Of a stretch of 64,000 nucleotides of DNA, positions 40,238-48,916 are shown in pieces (the stretch's first letter is position 1; each line of letters opens with the position of its first letter). Origin of the DNA: Corallococcus silvisoli (GTDB lineage: Bacteria; Myxococcota; Myxococcia; Myxococcales; Myxococcaceae); assembly GCF_009909145.1 (NCBI RefSeq), contig NZ_JAAAPJ010000007.1, positions 248,001-312,000 of the forward strand. Reading direction: 5' to 3'. The notes under the pieces were generated by a model. The model worked only from the letters and a program-made list of their open reading frames with translations. It had not been told where the DNA came from and made no database searches. The position numbers were made by a program, and so were the translations under genes.

Positions 40238-43200
40238 GTGGGCTCCCCCGCATCGTCCCCACCCCCCGACGCGTGGACTCCCCCCGAGGAGTTCGACGAG
40301 TACCGCATCGTGCGGCCGCTCGGACGGGGCCGCACGGGCCGGGTGTACCTGGCCCATGACACGCTCCTGGAGCGCCCGGTCGCGGTGAAGTTCATCCCGT
40401 CGCTGGGCTCCAACGCGCTGGCGCGCTTCCTGGTGGAGGCCCGCGCCGCCGCCCGCATCCAGCACCCCAACGTCGTCACCCTGTACCGGGTGGGCCAGCT
40501 GGAGGATCAGCCGTACCTCATCTCGGAGTTCATCCGGGGCGTCAGCCTGGACCGGGTGGCCCGGCCCGTGCCCTGGGAGCGCGCGCTCGGCATTGGCCGG
40601 GACCTGGCGCGGGGCCTGGGCGCCGCCCACCGCCGGGGCGTGCTCCACCGCGACATCAAGCCCGGCAACGCCGTCCTCACCGAGGGCGGCGAGGTGAAGC
40701 TGCTCGACTTCGGCCTGGCCAAGCTGCTCGACCGGGCCGAGAGCGGTGAACCCTCCGCCCCGCGCGCGCCCATGCCCCCGCCAGAGCTGCCCGCGGACTG
40801 GGACCCGGAATCCAGCCCCGCCTTTGGCGCCCGCTCCCTGGACGGCGTCTTCCTGCCATCCCTGCCCAGGGGCGCGCTGGTGGGCACGCCCTATTACATG
40901 TCCCCGGAGGCCTGGGCCGGCGAGGAGCTCACCGCGCGCAGCGACGTGTACTCGCTGGGCGTCGTGCTCTATGAGCTGTGCGCGGGCCGGGGCCCCTTCC
41001 GCGACGTGCCCTGGCGCGAGCTGCCGGAGGCTGTCCGCACCCGCGACGTCCGGCCCCTCCTGGCTGTGGCCCCGTCGGTGGATCCCGCCTTCGCCGCCGC
41101 CATCGACAAGTGCCTCCTCCGCGACCCGGCCCAGCGGCACGCGTCCGCCGCGCAGCTGCTCGACGCGCTGGAGGCCCTGACGCGCGAGGAGCCGTCCGCA
41201 GCCGTTCCAGAAGGCAACCCCTACCGCGGCCTCCAGGCCTTCGAGGCCGAGCACCGGGCCCTCTTCTTCGGCCGCCGACGCGAGCAGCGCGCCGTGCTGG
41301 AGCGGCTCAAGGCGGAGGCCTTCCTGTTGATGACCGGCGACTCCGGCGTCGGCAAGTCGTCCCTGTGCCTCGCGGGCATCCTCCCCGCCGTGAGCGACGG
41401 GGCCCTGGAGGATGGTCGGCGCTGGCGCACCGCGCGGCTCGTGCCCGGACGCAGGCCCGTGTCCGCGCTCGCGGTGGCGCTCGCACCCGTGCTGGAGGTG
41501 GACGAGGAGCCGCTCGCGGAGACGCTGCGCCAGGACCCCACGTCGCTCGGCCGCAGGCTGCGCGCGAAGCTGGGCGCCCAGGGCGGGCTGCTCCTCTACA
41601 TGGACCAGCTGGAGGAGCTGGTGACGCTGTCCCCGCCGGAGGAGGCCGCGCTCGCGGGCACCGCGCTGGGGTCGCTCACGGAGGCGGCCGGAGGGCTGCG
41701 GCTGCTCGCCACCGGGCGCAGCGACTTCCTCACCCGCCTCACCGCCGTGCCCGGCCTGGGACCGGAGGTGCCCCACGCGCTGTACCTCCTGCGCGCCCTC
41801 ACGCCGGAGGAGACGCGCGAGGCCATCGTGGGCCCGGCTCGCGTCAAGGGTGTGTGCTTCGAATCCGAGGCCGTGGTGGACGCGCTCGTCGCCTCCACGG
41901 CGGCCTCCGACGGGGGCCTGCCGCTGCTCCAGTTCGCGCTGGCGGAGCTGTGGGACGCGCGCGACGAGGCCCGAGGGGTGATGACCCAGGCGGCGCTGGA
42001 CTCGCTGGGCGGCGTGTCCGGGGCGCTCGCGCGGCATGCCGACGCCGCGGTGGCCCGCCTGCTGCCCGACCAGCGCTCGGCGGCGCGCGGGGTGATGCTG
42101 CGACTGGTGACGGCCGACGGCACCCGCGCGCGCAAGACGGACCGGGAGCTGGTGGGCGACGACCCCCGCTACCGCGCCGCGCTGGAGGCCCTGGTGCGCG
42201 CGCGCCTGCTCGTCGCGCGCGAAGGGGAGGGCGGCACCGCGTATGAGCTGGCCCATGAGGCGCTGCTCACCGGGTGGGCCACGCTGGCCCGCTGGCTGGT
42301 GGAGGCGGGCGAGCGCCGCGAGGTGCAGGCCCGGCTGGAGGCCGCCGCGGCGCAGTGGGAGCGGCTGGGCCATGCGCGCGAATCGCTCTGGGGCCCGCGT
42401 CAGCTGGCGGAGACCGCGGTGCTGGAGCCGTCCGAGCTCACCCAGCGCGAACAGTCCTTCCTGAACACCTCGCGCCGCACCGGCGTGCGCAGCCAGCGCA
42501 TGAAGGTGGGGCTGGCGCTGGGCTTCCTCGTGTCGCTGGGCCTGGTGTACGTGGGCCTCCAATGGCGTGAGCGCCACATCCTGGATGCGCGCGTGCGGGG
42601 AGACCTGCGCGCGGCCCACGCGGACCTGGAGGCCGTGCGCCGCGAACGCGACGGGCTCCAGGCGGAGCGCGCCGAGGCCTTCCAGCTCTACGACACCGGG
42701 CACAAGGCGGACGGCGACCGCGGCTGGGCGAAGACGGCCGGGCACGCCTCCCAGCTCTCCCACCACTTCGACGCCGTGGCGGACCGGCTGGAGCGCGCCC
42801 TGGCCCTGGCGCCCGCCCGCGACGACGTGCGCGACGCGCTGGCGGACTTCCTCTACGAGCGCGCCTTGTGGGCTGAAAACGAGCGCGAAGCCGCGCTGCC
42901 CGCGCTGCTCCAGCGCCTGCGGCTCTACGACACCGACGGCGTTCGCTGGCGGCGCTGGAACACGCCCGCGCACCTGTCCCTCCAGGTGGACGCGCCCGGC
43001 GCCTCCGCGGAGCTCCGGCCCCTGACGCGCGAGCCCGGCGGCCCGGAGCTCGCGGGCGAACCCCTGCCCTCCGTCGACGCGCTGCTCGGCTCCGGTGTCG
43101 CCCTGCCCCCCGGGGCCTACCAGCTCACCGTGCGCGCGCCAGGACACGAGGAGGCAGTGCAGCCGCTGCTGCTCCAGCGAGGGGAGGCGCGTCGCGTCGC

Positions 43201-44053
43201 CGTGCCGCTGCCCCGCGCGGGCACGCTCCCGGAGGGCTTCGTCTATGTGCCCCCGGGAGAGGTGCGCTTCGGCAGCGCCGCCGAGTCCAGCGTGCGCGAC
43301 TTCTTCAACGCCAGCCCGCTGCACGCCGTGCCCGTGCCGGGCTTCCTCGTCGCCCGTCATGAGACGACCTACGCGGACTGGCTCCAGTACCTGGAGGCCC
43401 TGCCCCCCGCGGAGCGCGCCCCGCGCCAGCCCCACGTGGGCACGGGCGGCTATGCCGGAGGTCTGTCCCTGGAGCCGGAGGGCAACGGCTGGCGGCTGCG
43501 CTTCCAGCCCGGCGGCGTGCGCTACACGGCGAGGACGGGCGAGCTCCTGAAGTACGCCCGGCGCACCCAGCGCACGGAGCAGGACTGGCGGCTGTTCCCG
43601 GTGAGCGGCATCTCCTTCGCCGACGCGGAGGCCTACGTAGGCTGGCTGTCCGTGTCCGGGCGCGTGCCGGGGGCGCGGCTGTGCTCCGAGCTGGAGTGGG
43701 AGCGGGCCGCGCGCGGGGTGGACGGCCGCGAGTACCCCCACGGTGGCCGCCTGGGCCCGGACGAGGCCAACGTGGACATCACCTACGGCAAGGACCCGGG
43801 CGGCTTCGGCCCGGACGCCGTGGGCAGCCACCCCGCGTCCCGCAGCCCCTTCGGCGCGGACGACATGGCGGGCAACGTGTGGGAGTGGACCCGCTCGTGG
43901 CTGGAGCCGGGCCGCCCGGTGGCTCGGGGCGGCAGCTACTCCTTCAACGTGACGACCGCGCGCTCCTCCAACCGCGAGCTGCCAGAGAGTTCGCTGCGCG
44001 ACGTGACCGTGGGCCTGCGCGTCTGCGCGGACGTCCCCGTGTCCGAGCGCTGA
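40238..44053 (+). CDS. Ser/Thr kinase - nSTAND NTPase - formylglycine-enzyme-like (FGE) fusion
   Basis: 1271 residues from a GTG start. A Hanks-type kinase spans about 20-310, with Lys51 (VAVKF), HRDIKPGN (Asp139) and DFG Asp157; the activation loop holds a long Pro/Ala insert (PSAPRAPMPPPELPADWDP). A STAND-type NTPase follows: NPYRGLQAFEAEHRALFFGRRRE, P-loop GDSGVGKS near 366-373 and LLLYMDQLEE as Walker B. One membrane helix lies near 755-775. A helical region (to about 990) and an FGE/SUMF1 domain (about 1000-1268; LCSELEWERAARG, DDMAGNVWEWTRSWL) close it. The kinase looks active. The FGE part may be a binding module, as in many such fusions. Likely a signalling hub; the ligand is unknown. 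Confidence 0.92.
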   Translation: MGSPASSPPPDAWTPPEEFDEYRIVRPLGRGRTGRVYLAHDTLLERPVAVKFIPSLGSNALARFLVEARAAARIQHPNVVTLYRVGQLEDQPYLISEFIRGVSLDRVARPVPWERALGIGRDLARGLGAAHRRGVLHRDIKPGNAVLTEGGEVKLLDFGLAKLLDRAESGEPSAPRAPMPPPELPADWDPESSPAFGARSLDGVFLPSLPRGALVGTPYYMSPEAWAGEELTARSDVYSLGVVLYELCAGRGPFRDVPWRELPEAVRTRDVRPLLAVAPSVDPAFAAAIDKCLLRDPAQRHASAAQLLDALEALTREEPSAAVPEGNPYRGLQAFEAEHRALFFGRRREQRAVLERLKAEAFLLMTGDSGVGKSSLCLAGILPAVSDGALEDGRRWRTARLVPGRRPVSALAVALAPVLEVDEEPLAETLRQDPTSLGRRLRAKLGAQGGLLLYMDQLEELVTLSPPEEAALAGTALGSLTEAAGGLRLLATGRSDFLTRLTAVPGLGPEVPHALYLLRALTPEETREAIVGPARVKGVCFESEAVVDALVASTAASDGGLPLLQFALAELWDARDEARGVMTQAALDSLGGVSGALARHADAAVARLLPDQRSAARGVMLRLVTADGTRARKTDRELVGDDPRYRAALEALVRARLLVAREGEGGTAYELAHEALLTGWATLARWLVEAGERREVQARLEAAAAQWERLGHARESLWGPRQLAETAVLEPSELTQREQSFLNTSRRTGVRSQRMKVGLALGFLVSLGLVYVGLQWRERHILDARVRGDLRAAHADLEAVRRERDGLQAERAEAFQLYDTGHKADGDRGWAKTAGHASQLSHHFDAVADRLERALALAPARDDVRDALADFLYERALWAENEREAALPALLQRLRLYDTDGVRWRRWNTPAHLSLQVDAPGASAELRPLTREPGGPELAGEPLPSVDALLGSGVALPPGAYQLTVRAPGHEEAVQPLLLQRGEARRVAVPLPRAGTLPEGFVYVPPGEVRFGSAAESSVRDFFNASPLHAVPVPGFLVARHETTYADWLQYLEALPPAERAPRQPHVGTGGYAGGLSLEPEGNGWRLRFQPGGVRYTARTGELLKYARRTQRTEQDWRLFPVSGISFADAEAYVGWLSVSGRVPGARLCSELEWERAARGVDGREYPHGGRLGPDEANVDITYGKDPGGFGPDAVGSHPASRSPFGADDMAGNVWEWTRSWLEPGRPVARGGSYSFNVTTARSSNRELPESSLRDVTVGLRVCADVPVSER

Positions 44054-44239
44054 GCACCACCGGACACTCGAACCCCTGGGAACCGCTGGCCTTGCCCCGC
44101 GGTCGCGCCCAAGTGGGAGCCACCGGACGCTGCAAGTGCCCGGTGTGACTCGCCGCGGTTGCCGCGCTCTGACTCCAGACAGACCTTGTGTCGTGGAAGA
44201 CGGTTCGGGTCGGGGTCGGGGCAGGGAAGGGGCATCCAG

Positions 44240-45208
44240 ATGAGGACGTTGCAGCGGCTGTTCGCGGCGAGTGTCGCCGCCATGGCGGTGGGATGTGGCG
44301 TGGAGTCGACGGGGCTCGAGGCGCCGACCCTGCGCACGCGGATGGCGGAGGTCGTGTCGCCGAACGGGCGCAACCTCAATGGACGGAACCTCAACGGGCG
44401 CAACCTCAACAACTCCGAGCTGGGCGGCATGCTGGTGTCCGTGGCGTACGCCGGAGTCCACGCCGCCACCGGCAAGCCGCTGACCGGCGTGCGGCTGGAG
44501 GGCTCCGCCTTCGTCGGCCTGGAGGGCGCCAACCCCGTCGTGGGCAACGGCTTCGCTGGCGCGCGCTTCGTCGGCACGCGGGGCGACGGCGCCTCCGTCG
44601 ACCTGCGCGTGGACAGCATCACCCAGGGCAGCGGCGCCGACAGCGACCTGTGGTCCTACCGCGTCTCCTACCAGGACGAAGCCGGCGGCTGGCGCCCGGT
44701 GTGTCAGGACGCCAGCGGCGCGGCGGCCTCCGCCATCGCCGTGGCGGGCCGCTGGAACTATCTCCAGGGCGTGCGGGGCGGCGGTGAGAAGGTCGACGAT
44801 GCCAGCGCCTTCACCTTCGCCTGCGAGGGCGCCGCCATCGCGAAGTGCATGCACTTTGGCTACAAGCCCTGGGCCACCGACGCCAGCGGCCAGAGCCTCG
44901 CGGGCCACCACCAGGCCTGCACCCGCATGGTGCGCGCGGACTTCTGTGGCGACGGCGAGTCCCACACCTCCGATGGCCAGTGGGTCAATCTCTACGACGG
45001 CGCGGGCATCCAGGCCGACTCCGAGTCCTGGGGCCTGGAGGCCGAGTGGAACGAGGCGGGCGCGCGCTGCTTCACCTCCGAGACCCGCGCCCATGTGCCC
45101 GTGACCTGCTCGGGCTTCACCGCCATCCCCGACTGCGGGGACACCGCCCACTTCCAGTCCGGCACCCGGCTCATCAGCGAGTCGCCGTACGGGGCCAGCG
45201 GCTTGTAG
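44240..45208 (+). CDS. ADYC-domain lipoprotein with NGRNL repeat
   Basis: A 322-residue lipoprotein with signal and lipobox MAVGC (residue about 19). Just after it lies a three-copy pentapeptide repeat (NGRNL, DNA 44363-44407). The C-terminal half has RADFCGDGESHTSDGQWVNLYD, a variant of the ADYC domain motif found in myxobacterial secreted proteins, plus several cysteines (CMHFGYKPW, ARCFTSET). No enzymatic role is known. The start at 44240 has GGGAAGG upstream. Probably surface or secreted. Confidence 0.8.
   Translation: MRTLQRLFAASVAAMAVGCGVESTGLEAPTLRTRMAEVVSPNGRNLNGRNLNGRNLNNSELGGMLVSVAYAGVHAATGKPLTGVRLEGSAFVGLEGANPVVGNGFAGARFVGTRGDGASVDLRVDSITQGSGADSDLWSYRVSYQDEAGGWRPVCQDASGAAASAIAVAGRWNYLQGVRGGGEKVDDASAFTFACEGAAIAKCMHFGYKPWATDASGQSLAGHHQACTRMVRADFCGDGESHTSDGQWVNLYDGAGIQADSESWGLEAEWNEAGARCFTSETRAHVPVTCSGFTAIPDCGDTAHFQSGTRLISESPYGASGL
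44363..44407 (+). repeat. three 15-nt direct repeats encoding NGRNL
   Basis: Three tandem copies (AACGGGCGCAACCTC type, with AAT/GGA variants in the middle one) encode NGRNL three times. They lie directly after the lipoprotein signal region of the ADYC-domain protein. In-frame, so copy number could vary without breaking the gene. Confidence 0.85.
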
Positions 45209-45267
45209 CCTGACAGGCTACGGCAAACCCAGACTTGTAGCGGATTACGCTACAAAATCTGCAAGTC
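45205..45267. promoter_or_regulatory. pair of inverted repeats after the ADYC gene (terminator or regulatory)
   Basis: First hairpin GTAGCC-TGACA-GGCTAC (45205-45221) overlaps the stop codon. The second, TTGTAGCG-GATTA-CGCTACAA (45235-45255), sits inside a wider GACTTG...CAAGTC pairing (45232-45267). AT content is locally high and no U-run follows. It could end transcription, bind a regulator, or belong to a mobile-element edge. Confidence 0.5.
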
Positions 45268-45467
45268 GATAAATGTCAGTGATTCATGGTATGAGAAACG
45301 CCTGATTCGCCTCCGTGTCGCAAGGACCGGAGGGGGGTGGGGTGTTTTTCCGCATTCACGGAGGGGGGACGGGACCGGTGTGTCCGGAGCCCGGCGAACG
45401 GTGAGGGGGGAGGGGTGCCCCATCGATGCCTGTCGTCGCGGTATCCCCGTCGTGAGTGGAGCACCCC

Positions 45468-47345
45468 ATGAAGCCTGAGCTGTCGTTGTGGTGGAAGTCT
45501 TCCTGGAGCGTGCGGCTGCGTCTGCCGTTCGCGCTCCTGGCCTCGTCGTTGGCGGTGGGCTGTGGTCAGCCCGCCCCCGAGTCCTCCGAACCCCCCGCGC
45601 CTTCCGCGCCCGTGGCGAATTCCTCCGCCATGGCCACGGTCCCATCCGGCAACCAGGAGGTGGCGCTGGCGGACTCGGAGGAGGAGGCGCCCGCGCGCCC
45701 CGTGGTGGAGTCGCTCTTCGCCATCCCGAAGGACGTGACCAGCAAGACCACGGCCACGGTGTTCGAGCTGAAGCTGGAAGAGAAGCGCGAGCAGAACGAG
45801 CAGTTCCGGGGGAAGACCCTGACGATGCTGGACGGCACCCAGCAGCTGCTCTTCCGCGACGACGGCGAGGGTGGCGACGCGGTGGCGGGGGACCTGCTGT
45901 TCACCGCGAGCGGCACCTTCGACTTCGTGGCGCTCCAGGCGGAGCAGGACCGCATCACCAAGGTGCAAGCCCAGTCGCAGGCGCAGCTGACGACCGATGT
46001 GTTCGAGGGCCGCGAGCTGGTGCGCACCGTCCCGGTGGTGGCGCTGTCCAAGCAGTTCCCGACGGGCCAGCGCGTGCCCATCCGTCCCATCGGGCTGGCG
46101 ACGCTGGTGGACCCCGCGCGCTCGCTCATCATCCGGGCGCCCTCCGTGGTGAAGGACCCGACGCGCACGTGGGACCCGTGCACCAACACGGGCAACCCGA
46201 ACGGGAAGTGGACGTTCAACTACCTGATGACGGAGATGGCCAACCAGCCGTTCACCGGCGTGGCCCCGTCCACCTTCGTGCGCGAGTGGCTGCGGCAGTG
46301 GGAGACCGCGAAGACGGTCAACTCCTTCACCACGCCGCCGCGCACGTCCATCGTGACCAAGCTCATCAACCCCTGGCCGAAGGTGGCCGGCGAGCTGGAC
46401 CTGACGAAGTCGCCGTTCACGCTGGTGGCCGTGGTCAACCGGCTGGACCTGGCGGGCAACAACCCCGCGTACGGCTCCGGGCGCGCGGGCGAGGGGCGCT
46501 TCATCTTCGCCGCCACCGAGGGCACGGGCACCTCCTGCCACACGGTGCCCTTCCTGGTCATCCTGGAGTACGGGGTGGACAAGAACGACTGCGTGTCCAT
46601 CAAGACCTATGCGCAGCAGTGGCAGGCCCTGTCGTCCATGACGCTGGGCAGCGCGTCGTACAACGCGGCGCTGGAGGCCCTCACGGAGCAGTTCGCCAGG
46701 CGCGACCTGTCTCCGCGCAAGCCCAACCGCAGCTCCATCAACCAGGTGCGCACCAACGAGAACTGGCTGCAGACGTCGCCCTGGGAGCTGAGGGAGTCCC
46801 GCCTGTGGAACGCGTCGGTGAGCCCGGCGTCGTTCGCCGCGCCCGGACCGGTGCTGGGCCTGCTCAACAGCCACACCGTGGCCCAGACGCCGGACCGCGC
46901 CACGAAGGCCTCCCTGTTCCCGGCGTATGTGAACGCCAACGTGCCGCCCATCGTCGCCGTGCCGCCCACGTACACCGTGCCGCTCGCGTGGGGCAGCGGG
47001 GCGTTCCGCGGGGGACGCGCCATCGTGACGTCCACGTCCGCCAGCCCTCCGTTCTGGAGCCAGCCCCCGGCGACCATCCCCAACCGTCAGGCCCGCCATG
47101 TGTTCTCGCTCAACACCTGCGACGGCTGCCACGGCGATGAGCTTGGAACGCCCTTCACCCACGTGAACCAGACGGGAGCGCTGTCGCCCTTCCTGAGCGG
47201 CGCGCTCGTCGTGCCGGACCGGGCGGACGGCGCGCCCACGCGCACCTTCAACGAGGTGCTCGCGCGCCAGACGTTCCTGGATCAGGTGGCGAACCAGAGC
47301 TGCCTGACGCTGCCGTTCCTCAGCACCAGCGCGGCGGTCCACTAG
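45468..47345 (+). CDS. large lipoprotein with CXXCH heme-type motif
   Basis: A 625-residue lipoprotein: a long N-terminal signal (LRLPFALLASSLAVGC) and a disordered Pro/Ser/Glu linker to about residue 75. A large domain follows that I do not recognise but which recurs in myxobacteria (NGKWTFNYLMTEMANQPF, AVVNRLDLAGNNPAYG, PNRSSINQVRTNENWL). Near the C-terminus CDGCH (Cys551, Cys554, His555) could attach c-type heme. A redox or surface role is possible. The start at 45468 has GGAG 7 nt ahead; an ATG 12 nt earlier exists. Confidence 0.8.
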   Translation: MKPELSLWWKSSWSVRLRLPFALLASSLAVGCGQPAPESSEPPAPSAPVANSSAMATVPSGNQEVALADSEEEAPARPVVESLFAIPKDVTSKTTATVFELKLEEKREQNEQFRGKTLTMLDGTQQLLFRDDGEGGDAVAGDLLFTASGTFDFVALQAEQDRITKVQAQSQAQLTTDVFEGRELVRTVPVVALSKQFPTGQRVPIRPIGLATLVDPARSLIIRAPSVVKDPTRTWDPCTNTGNPNGKWTFNYLMTEMANQPFTGVAPSTFVREWLRQWETAKTVNSFTTPPRTSIVTKLINPWPKVAGELDLTKSPFTLVAVVNRLDLAGNNPAYGSGRAGEGRFIFAATEGTGTSCHTVPFLVILEYGVDKNDCVSIKTYAQQWQALSSMTLGSASYNAALEALTEQFARRDLSPRKPNRSSINQVRTNENWLQTSPWELRESRLWNASVSPASFAAPGPVLGLLNSHTVAQTPDRATKASLFPAYVNANVPPIVAVPPTYTVPLAWGSGAFRGGRAIVTSTSASPPFWSQPPATIPNRQARHVFSLNTCDGCHGDELGTPFTHVNQTGALSPFLSGALVVPDRADGAPTRTFNEVLARQTFLDQVANQSCLTLPFLSTSAAVH

Positions 47346-47380
47346 TCCTCCCGGGACGTGCCCCGCTGGAGGCGGGCCCG

Positions 47381-47414
47381 CGGCCTCCGTCCCCACGTCC
47401 GGGGGCGGAGGCCG
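47381..47414 (+). terminator. very stable GC hairpin after the CXXCH lipoprotein
   Basis: Stem CGGCCTCCG, T, CCCC (47381-47394) pairs with GGGG, G, CGGAGGCCG (47401-47414) around loop ACGTCC, giving a 14-bp stem with a single U-G pair. No T-run follows. It lies 36 nt after the stop codon and about 190 nt before the efflux adaptor gene. Probably a rho-independent-like or 3' stabilising structure. Confidence 0.7.
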
Positions 47415-47602
47415 TCGTCGTCCAGGGCCCCGTGCGCATGGCTCCCCGCCTGCCGTGAGGACGAGCCCGGGGTGTTCTCCATCCTTTCGGGTGGGCGCGG
47501 CGCGACTTCCCCGGGCGGGGGGGCGGCACCACGTTTACCCGGCCCCGGGGATGCCCCCGGGTGGGACCCTGGAGTGGCAGTGGGGGCCGGGGGAGGCACG
47601 CC

Positions 47603-48865
47603 GTGGGACGAGCCGAAACGACAACGGGACGCCGGGCCCCGCGCACGGGCCCGCGACTGGGGGGGCTGCTGGCCATCGCCTGGCTGGTCGGTGCCTGTGG
47701 GCAGCGCTCCGAGCAGGCGGTCGCCTCCACCGCGCCCGTGGTGGTGTCGCTGGGGCCGGAGAACGTGGTGCGCGTGGAGCCCCAGCGGCTGGAGACCGGT
47801 CCCGTCATCTCCGGGTCGCTCCAGGCGCGGCGGCTGGCCAGCGTCCGCGCGGAGGTGGGGGGCAGCATCGTGGAGGTGAAGGCGGACCAGGGGCAGGCGG
47901 TGAAGGAGGGGGACCTCCTGGCTCGCGTGGAGGAGGGCACGCTGCGCGAGCAGGTGCTGGCGGCCAGCTCCACCGTGCGCGTGGCGCGCAATGCCTTGCA
48001 GGTGGCGAAGGAGGATGAGCAGCGCAACCAGCTGTTGGTCAAGCAGGGCGTCATCACCCGCCGCGACTTCGACCGCATGCAGCTGGCGCGGACGCAGGCG
48101 GAGGGTCAGCTGGCGGACGCGCAGGCGCGGCTGAAGCTGGCGCAGGACCAGCTGGGCCGCACGAAGGTGGCCGCGCCCTTCGCGGGCGTGGTGAGCGAGC
48201 GGCAGGTGCACACGGGCGACATCGTCCAGCCGGGCGCGCCGCTCTTCACGGTGGTGGACCCCGGCACGCTGTGGCTGGAGGCCTCCGTGCCCGCGGCGCA
48301 GCTGGCCCAGGTGAAGGTGGGCACGTCGGTGGACTTCCGCGTCAACGGCTACGCGGACCGCGCCTTCCGGGGCCAGGTGGAGCGCATCAACCCGGCGGTG
48401 GATCCCGCCACGGGCCAGGTGCGCATCTACGTGAACATCCCCAACAGCGAGCAGGTGCTCCTGTCCGGCCTGTTCGCCCAGGGGCGCGTGGCGTCGCAGT
48501 CGAAGGAGGCGCTGGCCGTCCCCCTGGACGCGCTGGACACGCGCCAGGAGCCGCCCACCGTGCAGCGCATCGCCGATGGCAAGGTGGAGGAGGTGGCGGT
48601 GACGCTGGGCCTGCGAGACGACGTGGCGCAGACCGTGGAGGTGCGCTCGGGGTTGAAGGCCGGGGACGTGGTGTTGCTCGGCTCCGCGCGCGACCTGACG
48701 AGCGGCACGCCGGTGAAGCTCACCGCGGCGCCTGGAGCCCAGCGCAAGCCCGCGGCCCCGCGGGAGGGGCAGGGCGTGGGGGGCGCTGGCGGCGCGTCCG
48801 GCGCGCCCGTGCAGGCCCCGGATGCGGGCACGGCCGCGACACCCGCCCAGGCCCCGGCGAAGTGA
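47603..48865 (+). CDS. RND efflux periplasmic adaptor (membrane fusion protein)
   Basis: A 420-residue lipoprotein adaptor from GTG 47603 (GGGGGAGG about 8 nt ahead). The signal ends in lipobox LVGAC. Lipoyl/barrel-sandwich strands (SVRAEVGGSIVEVKADQGQAV, RTKVAAPFAGVVSERQVHTGDIVQPG), a coiled-coil hairpin (VAKEDEQRNQLLVKQG) and a beta-barrel (GLFAQGRVASQSKEALAVPLDAL) give the AcrA/MexA order. It links the pump encoded next to an outer-membrane channel. The C-terminal 50 residues are Gly/Ala/Pro-rich. No TolC-type gene is nearby. Confidence 0.93.
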   Translation: MGRAETTTGRRAPRTGPRLGGLLAIAWLVGACGQRSEQAVASTAPVVVSLGPENVVRVEPQRLETGPVISGSLQARRLASVRAEVGGSIVEVKADQGQAVKEGDLLARVEEGTLREQVLAASSTVRVARNALQVAKEDEQRNQLLVKQGVITRRDFDRMQLARTQAEGQLADAQARLKLAQDQLGRTKVAAPFAGVVSERQVHTGDIVQPGAPLFTVVDPGTLWLEASVPAAQLAQVKVGTSVDFRVNGYADRAFRGQVERINPAVDPATGQVRIYVNIPNSEQVLLSGLFAQGRVASQSKEALAVPLDALDTRQEPPTVQRIADGKVEEVAVTLGLRDDVAQTVEVRSGLKAGDVVLLGSARDLTSGTPVKLTAAPGAQRKPAAPREGQGVGGAGGASGAPVQAPDAGTAATPAQAPAK

Positions 48866-48916
48866 CAGCGGGCGCGGCCGCGCGCCCCCACCCTTGCATC
48901 AGCGCAGGAGTCGTCC

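Noticed and set aside
39611..45151. 1846-codon open frame on the minus strand
   Set aside because: Antisense shadow of the response regulator, kinase fusion and ADYC genes in high-GC DNA; His/Gln/Arg-rich with no domain.
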